Shown: positions 54,500-63,794, counted from the first letter of the stretch. The stretch: DNA of 64,000 bases from Cronobacter sakazakii (GCF_000982825.1 NZ_CP011047.1:4402001-4466000); one strand, 5' to 3'. Notes: generated from the sequence alone by a model not told the origin. Made by a program: numbers and translations.

Positions 54500-55120
54500 A
54501 TGGAATTATATCATGGTTCCCATGGTGAGCATGTGCTCGCCTATAAAAAACATATTGAACGAGTCGTCAATGATGCTATCAGTGAATTCCCTAGAACGAT
54601 GGCGTTACGTGTTGATGTTCATTATCCACCCATTTTAGACAGAGGTGACACTGTTTGCTGTTTTCCTAATCTAGAGCCTGGTGCTATATCCCGTTTCCGT
54701 AATGCGTTAAATGCAATGCTGGAGGCCAATGAGAAAGCCAGAGCAGCTAACGGTAAACGAATTTATCCAAACCGTGTTCGTCACGTTTGGGTACGTGAGT
54801 TTTCCGAAGAAGGAAAATGCCACTTTCATCTTGGTCTTTTTTTTAATAAAGATGCTTATTACCATTTGGGTGATTATGAGACTGAAAGCAATTTACGAAT
54901 GATGATTGTAAGAGCATGGTATAGCGCACTGGGATTGGAACTGGATGATTATCCGGGATTGGTTCACTACCCTGAAAATTGTCGTTATATATTAGACGTC
55001 AATGATTTTAACTTTGAAGGAGAATACAATAAATTACTGAATCGTCTCGACTACCTAGCTAAACTCGATACAAAAGCTTATGGAGATGGCGACCGTAGCT
55101 TCGGCTGCAGTCGCGGGTAA
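54500..55120 (+). CDS. YfjJ/YagK (inovirus Gp2-like) protein
   Basis: 206 aa. Pattern of the YagK/YfjJ C-terminal domain (DUF3296, also called inovirus Gp2): MALRVDVHYPP, RHVWVREFSEEGKCHFH, LGLFFNKDAYYHLG and a C-terminal DYLAKLDTKAYGDG. Related proteins are found in CP4-type cryptic prophages and near inovirus replication genes, and are probably replication-linked. AGGA seven bases upstream. Supports a satellite-type origin for this part of the element. Confidence 0.82.
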   Translation: MELYHGSHGEHVLAYKKHIERVVNDAISEFPRTMALRVDVHYPPILDRGDTVCCFPNLEPGAISRFRNALNAMLEANEKARAANGKRIYPNRVRHVWVREFSEEGKCHFHLGLFFNKDAYYHLGDYETESNLRMMIVRAWYSALGLELDDYPGLVHYPENCRYILDVNDFNFEGEYNKLLNRLDYLAKLDTKAYGDGDRSFGCSRG

Positions 55121-55175
55121 TTTATTTTTTTCAGCAATGGCCTTTCTTATGGATGGAAAGGCCAGACCTTATATA

Positions 55176-55489
55176 TCAAGACGATGGTGAGCGATAAAGT
55201 ATTGTTTTCAAATAATCATCTGTTGCAGTAAACTCAGGGAGTTGGCCATTCATGGCCTGTGTTAGTGGAATAATCTTTGTCCTGACTCCCATCCCCTGAA
55301 ATCAACGTAACCATAATCACGTAAGACTTCCATGATAATCGTATTACGTGGTGAACGCTGACCTGCAACCATCTTTTCAACCGACATCGAATTATTCAGC
55401 GCCCCTGGGCTAATAACTTCAAATCGATTGCTATACAAGCCAATCTCTATCTCAACAAAGCGTGTCCAGTCGCGATGAGCCAGTGCAGT

Positions 55490-55492
<3 letters not shown>
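55176..55492 (-). pseudogene. C-terminal remnant of an AlbA_2/Schlafen-type ATP-binding regulator
   Basis: Minus-strand reading LAHRDWTRFVEIEIGLYSNR, then FEVISPGALNNSMSVEKM, GQRSPRNTIIMEVLRDYGYV is the end of the AlbA/HATPase_c_4 domain of putative transcription regulators. One base is missing near 55291-55297: after DFRG the frame shifts, and the other frame continues GVRTKIIPLTQAMNGQLPEF to a stop at 55176. The 5' part of the gene is gone, replaced by IS3-family sequence in frame. Confidence 0.75.
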
Positions 55493-56211
<719 letters not shown>

Positions 56212-57300
56212 ATTCGATTGCGTTAGTGGTGTAGATAACCTTGCGGATCGCCTCCGAATACACGAAGAAGGTGGCAACATTCGGCCAGTTTGCCCGCCAG
56301 CTGCGACTTATCTGCGGGTACCGTGCATCCCATTCCTTCCCGAACGCATCCAGCGCCTGCAACGCGCCTTCTTCCGTGGCTGCGCGGTAAACCTGTTTCA
56401 GGTCACGGGTTACCGCTTTATAGTCTTTCCACGCCAAGAACCGCAGGCTGTTGCGTGCCATGTGTACTATGCACAACTGGATCTGCGTCTCCGGGTAGAC
56501 GGCATTAATCGCTTCCGGGAAGCCTTTCAGGCCGTCCATACAGGCGATAAGGATATCGTTCAGCCCGCGATTTTTCAGTTCCGTCAGTACATTCAGCCAG
56601 AACTTTGCACCTTCATTTTCGGCCAGCCACATACCTGGCAGCTCTTTCTGACCATCAAGGTTAATACCCAGAGCCAGGAACACCGCTCTGTTGATAACCC
56701 GGCTGTCCTGCCGTACTTTCAGGACAATACAGTCAAGATAAACAATGGGATAAATCGCATCCAGAGGACGGTTTTGCCATTCTACAACCTGGTCGATTGC
56801 GGCATCGGTGACTTTCGATATCAGCGCCGGAGAGACGTCTGCATCGTACATTTCTTTGAAGACTGAGGTAATTTCGCGGGTAGTCATCCCTCTGGCATAC
56901 AGCGCCAGGATCTGGTTGTCCATGCCGGTAATGCGGGTCTGATTTTTCTTCACCAGTTGTGGTTCGAAGGAACCATCACGATCACGTGGAGTACGTAATT
57001 CCATCGGCCCGTCGGTAGTGGTGACGGTTTTCGTGGAATAGCCATTACGGGAGTTGGTTCCCGATTTGGGCTGATTTTTTTCATGTCCCAGATGGTGAGT
57101 CAGTTCAGCGTTGAGAGCAGCCTCAACACTGATTTTCTTGAGCAGGCGATCGAACTGACTGAGATCTTCAGGGGTTTTGAGATTTTTGGCCAGTTCGTTA
57201 GCCAGAGCCTGCAATTGTTTGTCGTCCATAATTTAACCTTCATTTGATGTTGAATTGAACATATCAAAATCAGGCAATTACATAAATCTATGTACAGGCT
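56212..57300 (-). mobile_element. IS256-family insertion sequence, 3'-truncated
   Basis: Carries an IS256-type (Transposase_mut) gene whose last part is cut off at 56212/56213 by the IS3-family element. The 5' boundary near 57300 is approximate; the inverted repeat was not identified with certainty. Confidence 0.8.
56213..57229 (-). pseudogene. Truncated IS256-family transposase
   Basis: First 339 residues of a roughly 400-aa Mutator-type transposase: PKSGTNSRNGYSTKTV near the start, YLDCIVLKVRQD (first catalytic Asp), ILIACMDGLKGFPEAI (second Asp), and it ends at VIYTTNAIE, where SLN...and the rest should follow. Beyond 56213 the frame runs on into IS3 sequence to 56108. Inactive. Confidence 0.88.
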
Positions 57301-57323
57301 CGCACCTGGGCTTGCCTGACTGA

Positions 57324-58097
57324 CCGCAGGCCGGCGACGACAAGGTGGAAAAGTTCGGCGTGTGGCTCTGGCGGCAACGATCCCGCGAAGGGCGGACGGT
57401 GCTTGAGCTGTTGAACGTAAGCATGCGGGCAAACCGTCTTGCGCGACTATGCCGGATGCCACCTATGCGGCAGCAGCTCTGCAATCTCACTAGCTCGCTG
57501 CGTCGGCAACCGTCTCAGCACATCCTTGAGATAGGCATACGGATCGTGCCCATTATTACGGGCCGACTGGATCAAACTCATGATCGGAACAGCGCGCTTG
57601 AGCATGCGAACCCGCGCCGAGCATTTGAGAAGGCAACGGGATGAACGCTGTCTGGATAGCCGTGGTTTTCTGGGTAAGCAGGCGAATCCATTTGTGGACG
57701 AGGTTGGCATTGAGGCTGTAGCCCAAGGCGATGTTTGCGATGGAGGCACCGGGTTCAGAACACTCCTGAATGACCTGAGCCTTGAAAGATTTGCTGTAGG
57801 TACGGCGCTGAGGGCGCATGGAAAATCCGCTTGATGGGCCATGGCCTTCGGCGGCGGTGTCGGGAAGGTGTGTTGGCCGGACGGATACTGTTGAACTACG
57901 TTGTCTGGGGCAACGGAAGTGTTTCGGCCCGACTCTGGAACGCGATCCGCAGCGACGACTGGGCAATTCCGCACGTTGGCCTGAGCAGCCTCGGGGAAAT
58001 CGTCGTCTGGGCGCGCCCAGACGAGTTTCCGCCAAGGAACATGCAGACAAGCAAGGGGCTGCGGGCACTCGGCTACAACGTGAGGATCGGTGTTTGA
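57324..58097 (+). pseudogene. Unrecognised gene interrupted by an IS66-derived element
   Basis: Two parts join in frame when the element and one copy of the 8-base duplication are removed: 57324-57416 (ends VLELLN) and 57897-58097 (starts YVVWGNGSVSARLWNAI). The joined sequence gives 97 residues ending GYNVRIGV, without a start because its 5' part is missing at the IS256 side. Rich in Trp and Arg; family unknown. GC-rich, like the stress-tolerance genes that follow. Confidence 0.7.
57417..57888 (-). mobile_element. IS66-family element with internal deletion (472 bp)
   Basis: Ends GTAAGCATGCGGGCAAAC at the left and, read inward, GTATCCGTCCGGCCAACA at the right, imperfect inverted repeats of IS66 type. 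Flanked by TGTTGAAC on both sides (57409-57416 and 57889-57896), an 8-base target duplication. On the minus strand it encodes the first 60 or so residues of TnpA (start 57819, MRPQRRTYSKSFKAQVI) and the last 45 of TnpC (NGHDPYAYLKDVLRRLP, end 57447), the middle being deleted. Non-autonomous, MITE-like. Confidence 0.88.
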
Positions 58098-58234
58098 TCG
58101 AGGCGCCTGTGGCACACGCAGGCTGACGAGCCAGGCGCTGTCCATTGCCTGATCAGGCCGCCCCCCTGTGCCTTGCCTGAGCAGTTGACCTGCATCAATG
58201 GGGCGGGAGAACGCTGTACATTCACTCTCGACTC

Positions 58235-58262
58235 TTGAAGTTTGTCATGGTAGGTCTAATAT
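58235..58262 (+). promoter_or_regulatory. Promoter candidate for the stress-tolerance operon
   Basis: TTGAAG at 58235-58240 and TAATAT at 58257-58262, 16 bases apart, 64 bases before the first gene. CTTGAAG also resembles the -35 of sigma-32 promoters, but no matching CCCCAT-type -10 was seen. Confidence 0.45.
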
Positions 58263-58325
58263 TACAAAGTATTGCAAGGATTTCCTTGGCCGGAACCGCA
58301 AAGCGACGCGATTGGAGAGGGTGAG

Positions 58326-58502
58326 ATGAAAGCGCACCTACAGGTGATTTTCACGCTCGATGAATTGGCTGCGTACTTGAAAGTCGGCAAGCGGACGTTT
58401 TATCGGCTCGCCGCACACGGGGAAATTCCGGCTTTCAAGGTGGGCGGGACGTGGCGACTTCGTCAAAGTGAAATCGATCAGTGCATCAATGATCAGACCT
58501 GA
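58326..58502 (+). CDS. Excisionase-type helix-turn-helix protein of the stress-tolerance locus
   Basis: 58 aa from ATG 58326, preceded by GAGAGGG. IFTLDELAAYLKVGKRTFYRL, shown to residue 20 of the motif, and FKVGGTWRLRQSEIDQCI form the winged HTH of the excisionase/BldC type. It is the first gene of known tLST/LHR loci and may regulate them. Confidence 0.82.
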   Translation: MKAHLQVIFTLDELAAYLKVGKRTFYRLAAHGEIPAFKVGGTWRLRQSEIDQCINDQT

Positions 58503-58523
58503 GCCGGAGCAAAGAAGGAGGTG

Positions 58524-58607
58524 ATGTGCAAGCGTGAACAGCAGAAGTCATCCGAGCAGCCCGTGTCGCCTGGGCGCACTGCCCGTCGCAGCAGGCAAAG
58601 GGCTTGA
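58524..58607 (+). CDS. Possible 27-codon leader peptide
   Basis: ATG at 58524 after AAGGAGG, only two bases away, encodes MCKREQQKSSEQPVSPGRTA plus seven residues. Very basic. Spacing is too short for good initiation; it may be chance. Confidence 0.25.
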   Translation: MCKREQQKSSEQPVSPGRTARRSRQRA

Positions 58608-58616
58608 GTAACTCGT

Positions 58617-58635
58617 TTTCCAATTTTTCTGGAGG
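58617..58635 (+). promoter_or_regulatory. FourU-like RNA hairpin over the sHsp20 ribosome binding site
   Basis: UUUCCA (58617-58622) can pair with UGGAGG (58630-58635) around a 7-base U-rich loop: two G-U, two A-U and two G-C pairs. It covers the whole Shine-Dalgarno, six bases before the ATG at 58642. Weak stem of the sort that opens on warming. Confidence 0.5.
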
Positions 58636-58641
58636 TATGAC

Positions 58642-59211
58642 ATGGACATCGATTTCAAGAAGTTGGCTCCCTGGAACTGGTTCAAGAACGAGCAGCAAGA
58701 GCAGCAGACCGCCTCTTCCCTGCCGGTGCAGCGCAATGACCTGCCAGCGGCGAGCGGGCCAGTCAGCCCGATCCTGCAACTGCATCGGGAAATCGACCGG
58801 CTGTTCGATGACGCATTCCGGGGCTTCGGTTTTCCGGCGTTGAACATGCCGCAGTGGCCATCCGATTGGTCGGGCATGCTGAAGCCGGCCCTGGACATCC
58901 AGGAAACCGACAAGCAGTACAAGATTACCCTGGAAGTGCCCGGTGTCGAGGAGAAGGACATCCAGATAACTCTCGACAACGACGTGCTGATGGTGCGTGG
59001 CGAGAAGCGCCAGGAACAGGAGAAGAAGGAAGGTGGCTTCCACCGTGTGGAGCGCTCCTACGGCAGCTTTCAGCGTGCCTTGAACCTGCCTGACGACGCC
59101 AACCAGGATTCGATCAAGGCATCGTTCAAGAACGGGGTGCTCACGGTCACGATCGACAAGCGCGAGGTCAGCGCGCCGAAGCAGGGACGCTCGATCCCGA
59201 TCAACGGCTGA
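58642..59211 (+). CDS. Small heat shock protein sHsp20 of the stress-tolerance locus
   Basis: 189 aa ATP-independent holdase. N-terminal region with many Gln, then alpha-crystallin domain at about residues 80-175 (LDIQETDKQYKITLEVPGV start; FKNGVLTVTIDK with the conserved G-V-L near the end) and a short tail RSIPI that can act as the I-x-I interaction motif. GGAGG precedes the ATG. Located between the HTH gene and clpK as in tLST/LHR, where it contributes to survival of lethal heat. Confidence 0.93.
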   Translation: MDIDFKKLAPWNWFKNEQQEQQTASSLPVQRNDLPAASGPVSPILQLHREIDRLFDDAFRGFGFPALNMPQWPSDWSGMLKPALDIQETDKQYKITLEVPGVEEKDIQITLDNDVLMVRGEKRQEQEKKEGGFHRVERSYGSFQRALNLPDDANQDSIKASFKNGVLTVTIDKREVSAPKQGRSIPING

Positions 59212-59289
59212 CGTCGCCGGCTCGTTCGTCACAAGAAAAACCCGGCACGAGACGAGGAGTCGCGGCTCGCGATGCCTCGTCGCCTCAAC

Positions 59290-59309
59290 CTTTTCAACCT
59301 TCTCAGGAG
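59290..59309 (+). promoter_or_regulatory. FourU-like RNA hairpin over the clpK ribosome binding site
   Basis: CUUUU (59290-59294) can pair with AGGAG (59305-59309), four consecutive U residues against the AGGA of the Shine-Dalgarno, loop of 10 bases, seven bases before the ATG at 59317. Matches the definition of a FourU thermometer, although the stem is only five pairs. Confidence 0.45.
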
Positions 59310-59316
59310 CATCAGC

Positions 59317-62166
59317 ATGGCCAGAAAACAATGCCAGGTCTGCGGCCAACCCGCCACCGTGCGGGTGGAAGCCAATCTCAACGGTCGTAACAGCACCATG
59401 CTGTTGTGCGACGACCATTACCGGCAATTAGTGCGCCAGCAAAAGCGCACCGTTTCGCCGCTGGAAGCCTTGTTCGGCTCGCGCAGCGGCCTGTTCGAGG
59501 ACTTCCTCGGCAGTGACTTCTTCCGCATCGGCGAAGACGCGACGCCAGTTGCCGCCGATACCGATGACGTGGTCGATGCCTCGTTTGGCGAGCCCGCCAC
59601 CGCAGGTTCGGGTGCGCCGCGCCGTCGCGGCAGTGGGTTGGCCAGCCGCATCAGCGAACAGTCGGAAGCCTTGCTGCAGGAGGCCGCCAAACACGCTGCC
59701 GAATTTGGCCGCTCCGAGGTGGATACCGAACATCTGCTGCTGGCGCTGGCCGACAGCGACGTGGTCAAGACCATCCTGGGTCAGTTCAAGATCAAGGTCG
59801 ATGACCTCAAGCGGCAGATCGAGTCTGAGGCCAAGCGCGGGGACAAGCCCTTCGAGGGCGAGATCGGCGTGTCGCCGCGCGTGAAGGATGCGCTCAGCCG
59901 CGCCTTCGTGGCCTCCAATGAACTCGGCCATTCTTATGTCGGTCCAGAGCATTTCCTGATCGGTCTGGCCGAGGAAGGCGAAGGGCTGGCCGCCAACCTG
60001 CTGCGCCGCTACGGCCTGACGCCGCAGGCGCTGCGCCAACAGGTCAGCAAGGTGGTCGGCAAGGGCGCCGAGGATGGCCGCGCTGAGACGCCGACCAACA
60101 CGCCAGAACTCGACAAGTACTCGCGCGACCTGACCAAGATGGCGCGCGACGGCAAGCTCGACCCGGTGATCGGCCGCGCGCAGGAGATCGAAACCACCAT
60201 CGAGGTGCTGGCCCGGCGCAAGAAGAACAACCCGGTGCTGATCGGCGAGCCGGGTGTGGGCAAGACCGCCATCGTCGAAGGGCTGGCGCAGCGCATGGTG
60301 GCGGGTGAAGTGCCCGAGACCTTGCGCGACAAGCGCCTGGTGGAACTCAACATCAACGCCATGGTGGCCGGCGCCAAATATCGCGGCGAGTTCGAGGAGC
60401 GCGTGCAGAAGGTGCTGAAGGAGGTGACCGAGCACCAGGGCGAGCTGATTTTGTTCATCGACGAGGTGCACACCATCGTCGGTGCCGGCCAGGGCGGTGG
60501 CGAAGGCGGGCTGGACGTGGCCAACGTGTTCAAACCGATGATGGCGCGCGGTGAACTCAACCTGATCGGCGCCACGACGCTGAACGAGTACCAGAAATAC
60601 ATCGAGAAGGATGCCGCACTGGAGCGGCGCTTCCAGCCGGTGACGGTGCCCGAGCCGACGGTGGCCCAGGCCATCATGATTCTGCGCGGCCTGCGCGACA
60701 CCTTCGAGGCGCACCACAAGGTCAGCATCTCCGAGGACGCGATCATCGCGGCGGCCGAGTTGTCCGACCGCTACATCACGGCGCGCTTCCTGCCGGACAA
60801 GGCGATCGACCTGCTCGACCAGGCGGCCGCGCGCGTGAAGCTGTCGGCCACGGCCCGGCCGGTGGCCGTGCAGGAGCTGGAGTCCGAACTGCACCAGCTA
60901 CGGCGTGAACAGGATTACGTGGCCGCGCGCAAGCAGTACGACCAGGCCGCCGAGCTCGGCAAGCGCATCGAAGCCAAGGAGGCCGAGCTCAAGAAGCTCG
61001 TCGAGGACTGGGAGCGGGAGCGGGCCTCCGGCAGTGCCGAGGTCAAGGCGGAACACGTGGCGCAGGTTGTCTCGCGCCTGACCGGCATCCCGGTCAACGA
61101 GTTGACGGTGGAAGAGCGCGAAAAGCTGCTGCACTTGGAACAACGGCTGCACGAGCGCCTGGTGGGACAAGACGAGGCGGTCCGTGCCGTGGCCGATGCC
61201 GTGCGGCTATCCCGCGCCGGCCTGCGCGAAGGCAGTAAACCGGTGGCTACCTTCCTGTTTCTGGGCCCGACCGGGGTGGGCAAGACCGAGCTCGCCAAGG
61301 CATTGGCCGAATCGATCTACGGCGATGAGCACGCCCTGTTGCGCATCGACATGTCGGAATATGGCGAACGCCATACCGTGGCGCGGCTGGTGGGCGCGCC
61401 TCCGGGCTATGTCGGTTACGACGAAGGCGGTCAGCTCACCGAGAAGGTGCGGCGCAAGCCCTACAGCGTGCTGCTGCTCGACGAGATCGAGAAGGCACAC
61501 CCTGACGTCTACAACATCCTGCTGCAAGTGTTCGACGACGGTCGCCTCACCGACGGCAAGGGCCGGGTGGTGGATTTCACCAACACCATCATCATCGCCA
61601 CGTCCAACCTGGGTTCGGACATCATCCAGCGACGGCTGAAGGCGCGTGAGGCGGCTGGCGAGGAGTACGAAAAGACCAAGGCCGAGGTCATGGACGTGCT
61701 GCGCGGCCACTTCCGGCCCGAGTTCCTCAACCGCATCGACGAGATCATCGTCTTCCATGCGCTGGGCAAGGAGGAGATCCGCCACATCGTCGGCCTGCAG
61801 CTCGATCGCGTGGCGCGCAGCGCCGCCAGCCAGGGCGTGACGCTCACTTTCGATCAGACGCTGATCGACCATTTCGCGGAAGAAGGCTACAAGCCCGAGT
61901 TCGGTGCGCGTGAACTCAAGCGCCTGATCCGCAGCGAGCTGGAAACTGCGCTGGCGCGCGAGATGCTCGGTGGCGGCATCGGCAAGGGCGATCACGCCAG
62001 CGCACGCTGGGACGACAAGGCCGAACGCGTGGTGTTCGAACGCAAAGAGCCACCGCAGACCCCGGCCGAGCCGGAGCAGCCGGATGTCGCGAAGGCGACC
62101 GAGACGCCGCACGGCGACGCTGGCAAAGGCTCGCGCAAGAAGAAGTCGGCGAGCGACGCATCTTGA
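59317..62166 (+). CDS. clpK: ClpK (ClpG) heat-resistance disaggregase
   Basis: 949 aa AAA+ ATPase that frees proteins from aggregates without DnaK, the main heat-survival factor of tLST/LHR. N-terminal zinc-finger-like CQVCGQP...CDDH (residues 6-40) is specific to ClpK/ClpG; then Clp_N repeats, AAA1 with GEPGVGKT, a short middle domain, AAA2 with GPTGVGKT and the C-terminal D2 small domain. The tail is Lys/Glu/Pro-rich. No ClpP-binding IGF loop was noticed. Start at 59317 (MARKQCQVC) with AGGAG; an in-frame ATG at 59272 is less likely. Confidence 0.96.
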   Translation: MARKQCQVCGQPATVRVEANLNGRNSTMLLCDDHYRQLVRQQKRTVSPLEALFGSRSGLFEDFLGSDFFRIGEDATPVAADTDDVVDASFGEPATAGSGAPRRRGSGLASRISEQSEALLQEAAKHAAEFGRSEVDTEHLLLALADSDVVKTILGQFKIKVDDLKRQIESEAKRGDKPFEGEIGVSPRVKDALSRAFVASNELGHSYVGPEHFLIGLAEEGEGLAANLLRRYGLTPQALRQQVSKVVGKGAEDGRAETPTNTPELDKYSRDLTKMARDGKLDPVIGRAQEIETTIEVLARRKKNNPVLIGEPGVGKTAIVEGLAQRMVAGEVPETLRDKRLVELNINAMVAGAKYRGEFEERVQKVLKEVTEHQGELILFIDEVHTIVGAGQGGGEGGLDVANVFKPMMARGELNLIGATTLNEYQKYIEKDAALERRFQPVTVPEPTVAQAIMILRGLRDTFEAHHKVSISEDAIIAAAELSDRYITARFLPDKAIDLLDQAAARVKLSATARPVAVQELESELHQLRREQDYVAARKQYDQAAELGKRIEAKEAELKKLVEDWERERASGSAEVKAEHVAQVVSRLTGIPVNELTVEEREKLLHLEQRLHERLVGQDEAVRAVADAVRLSRAGLREGSKPVATFLFLGPTGVGKTELAKALAESIYGDEHALLRIDMSEYGERHTVARLVGAPPGYVGYDEGGQLTEKVRRKPYSVLLLDEIEKAHPDVYNILLQVFDDGRLTDGKGRVVDFTNTIIIATSNLGSDIIQRRLKAREAAGEEYEKTKAEVMDVLRGHFRPEFLNRIDEIIVFHALGKEEIRHIVGLQLDRVARSAASQGVTLTFDQTLIDHFAEEGYKPEFGARELKRLIRSELETALAREMLGGGIGKGDHASARWDDKAERVVFERKEPPQTPAEPEQPDVAKATETPHGDAGKGSRKKKSASDAS

Positions 62167-62357
62167 TGGCGGGCGAGGCTGCCGTGTCCGACTCCATCAG
62201 CCTGGCATGGGCAGCCTCCCTGGCATCGATCGCGGTGGCGGTCGTGGCCGCGGGTCACGCGGTCGTCTACAAGCGTGATCCGCGGTCGGCCACGCCGTGG
62301 GGGCTGCTCATCAGCGGCGGCACTGCCCTCCCGCTCGCTGGCCATCCGTTTGCGTGA
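62166..62357 (+). pseudogene. N-terminal remnant of a cardiolipin synthase
   Basis: 63 codons from an ATG overlapping the clpK stop (TGATG). One membrane helix, then HAVVYKRDPRSATPWGLLIS, the signature of the PLDc_N domain of cardiolipin synthases, after which homology stops. The catalytic HKD domains are absent. Still translated perhaps, as a short membrane peptide. Confidence 0.65.
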
Positions 62358-62417
62358 CGGTGCGGCCCGTCTGTTCACCTGATCCTCTGGCAACTCGACT
62401 TTCGAGGAACACGGTCC

Positions 62418-63248
62418 ATGGAAAAAAAGAATCAATGGAATACCGGCTACTGGATCGTTGCCCTCCTGCTGTTGCTGAGTTTGCAGAGCTACTGGCAGAC
62501 GGCGAAAACCGTCGAGCCGGTGCCCTACAGCGAGTTCGAGAAGGCGCTGGACGAGGGGCGCGTGGCCGAAGTGCTGGTGTCGGATCGTACGGTGACCGGG
62601 CGCCTGAAGTCGCCGGACAGCCGGGGCAAGACGACGATCGTGGCAACGAGGGTCGAACCCGATCTTGCCGATCGCCTGTCGAAGTACGACGTACCCTATG
62701 CCCGCGTGTTGGAGAGCACCTGGCTGAGCGATGTGCTGTCGTGGATCCTGCCAGCGGTATCCTTCTTTGGCGTCTGGTTCTTCCTGTTCCGCCGCTTCGC
62801 CGAGAAGCAGGGCATGGGCGGGTTTCTCAATATCGGTAAGAGCCGCGCCAAGGTGTTCGTGGAAAAGAACACCGGTGTGACGTTCGCCGATGTGGCGGGG
62901 GGGGGGGGATGAGGCCATGGCGGAGCTGGTCGCGATCGTCGATTTCCTGAAGAATCCGCAGGACTATGGCCGTCTCGGGGCGCGCATTCCCAAGGGCGTG
63001 TTGCTGGTCGGCCCACCGGGCACCGGCAAGACATTGCTGGCCAAGGCTGTTGCCGGGTGGCCGAATCGACCCAGGCGCGCATCGATCAGGCTATCCGCGA
63101 CATCGTGATGGGCGTGTTCGAGCGCGCCTACCGGATTCTCGACATCAACCGCGCGGTGCTGGAGCGCTGTGCGCGCGAGCTGCTGGCGCGGGAAACGCTC
63201 GACGAAAGCGATATCCGTCAATTGACTCAAGGACTTGTTCGGAACTGA
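62418..63248 (+). pseudogene. ftsH: Disrupted FtsH protease gene of the stress-tolerance locus
   Basis: Starts as membrane-bound FtsH: two membrane helices (residues about 10-28 and 108-126), periplasmic part between, then FVEKNTGVTFADVAG. A run of 12 G at 62897-62908 shifts the frame. The next frame goes on through NPQDYGRLGARIPKGVLLVG and Walker A GPPGTGKT to KAVAG, then a second break: the sequence jumps to the protease C-terminus (STQARIDQAIRDIVMG...RQLTQGLVRN). Walker B, SRH and the zinc HEXXH site are all deleted. No active protease can be made. Confidence 0.88.
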
Positions 63249-63335
63249 AAACAGTAGTAGCTGCCATTCAGAGTAAACCGACGGCTCTGTTCAGTGCGTC
63301 ATCCAATTCGTCGGCATTGTTCAAGGAGAACCGAT

Positions 63336-63794
63336 ATGTCTGCATTGACTCCGTGGGACCCCTTCCGGGAACTGGATGAATTGCAAAACCGCCTGGCGAC
63401 GATGTTCGGACGAATACCCCAGCGACAGGGCGCCCGTACCGGCAACGAAGCCAAGACCACGGCGGACTGGGCTCTAATGGCGGACATCAGCGAGGATGAG
63501 AACGCATTCCTCCTCAAGCTGGATCTGCCGGAGGTCCCCAGGGATGCCGTGCGCGTCAGCGCGGAAAACGGTGTGCTCACCATCAGCGGCGAGCGCAAAC
63601 TGGAAAAAGAGGAGCAGGGCAAGAAGTTCCACCGCATCGAACGTGCCTATGGCCGCTTTGTGCGCAGCTTTGTCTTGCCTGACAACGTTGATCCGACCAA
63701 GGTGACGACTTCCATGAAAGACGGCGTGCTGGAAGTGCGGCTTGTCAAGGCCGAGCAAGACAAACCGAAACAGATTGAAATCTCAGTCAACTAA
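63336..63794 (+). CDS. Second small heat shock protein (Hsp20) of the stress-tolerance locus
   Basis: 152 aa. MSALTPWDPFRELDELQNR start, alpha-crystallin domain at about 45-140 (ADISEDENAFLLKLDLP; MKDGVLEVRL), and a C-terminal PKQIEISVN with an I-x-I motif. AAGGAG seven bases before the ATG at 63336. Corresponds to the sHsp called GI in LHR descriptions. Confidence 0.93.
   Translation: MSALTPWDPFRELDELQNRLATMFGRIPQRQGARTGNEAKTTADWALMADISEDENAFLLKLDLPEVPRDAVRVSAENGVLTISGERKLEKEEQGKKFHRIERAYGRFVRSFVLPDNVDPTKVTTSMKDGVLEVRLVKAEQDKPKQIEISVN

Noticed and set aside
57345..57644. 99-codon plus-strand frame read as one gene
   Set aside because: Only its first part (to VLELLN) is host-gene coding; the rest is antisense to IS66 remnants.
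59428..60894. 488-codon minus-strand open frame
   Set aside because: Shadow of clpK, which has unmistakable AAA+ motifs on the plus strand.
63310..63335. RNA thermometer before the second sHsp20
   Set aside because: Possible stems (GTCGG/CCGAT, GTTC/GAAC) leave AAGGAG in the loop and exclude each other; not convincing.
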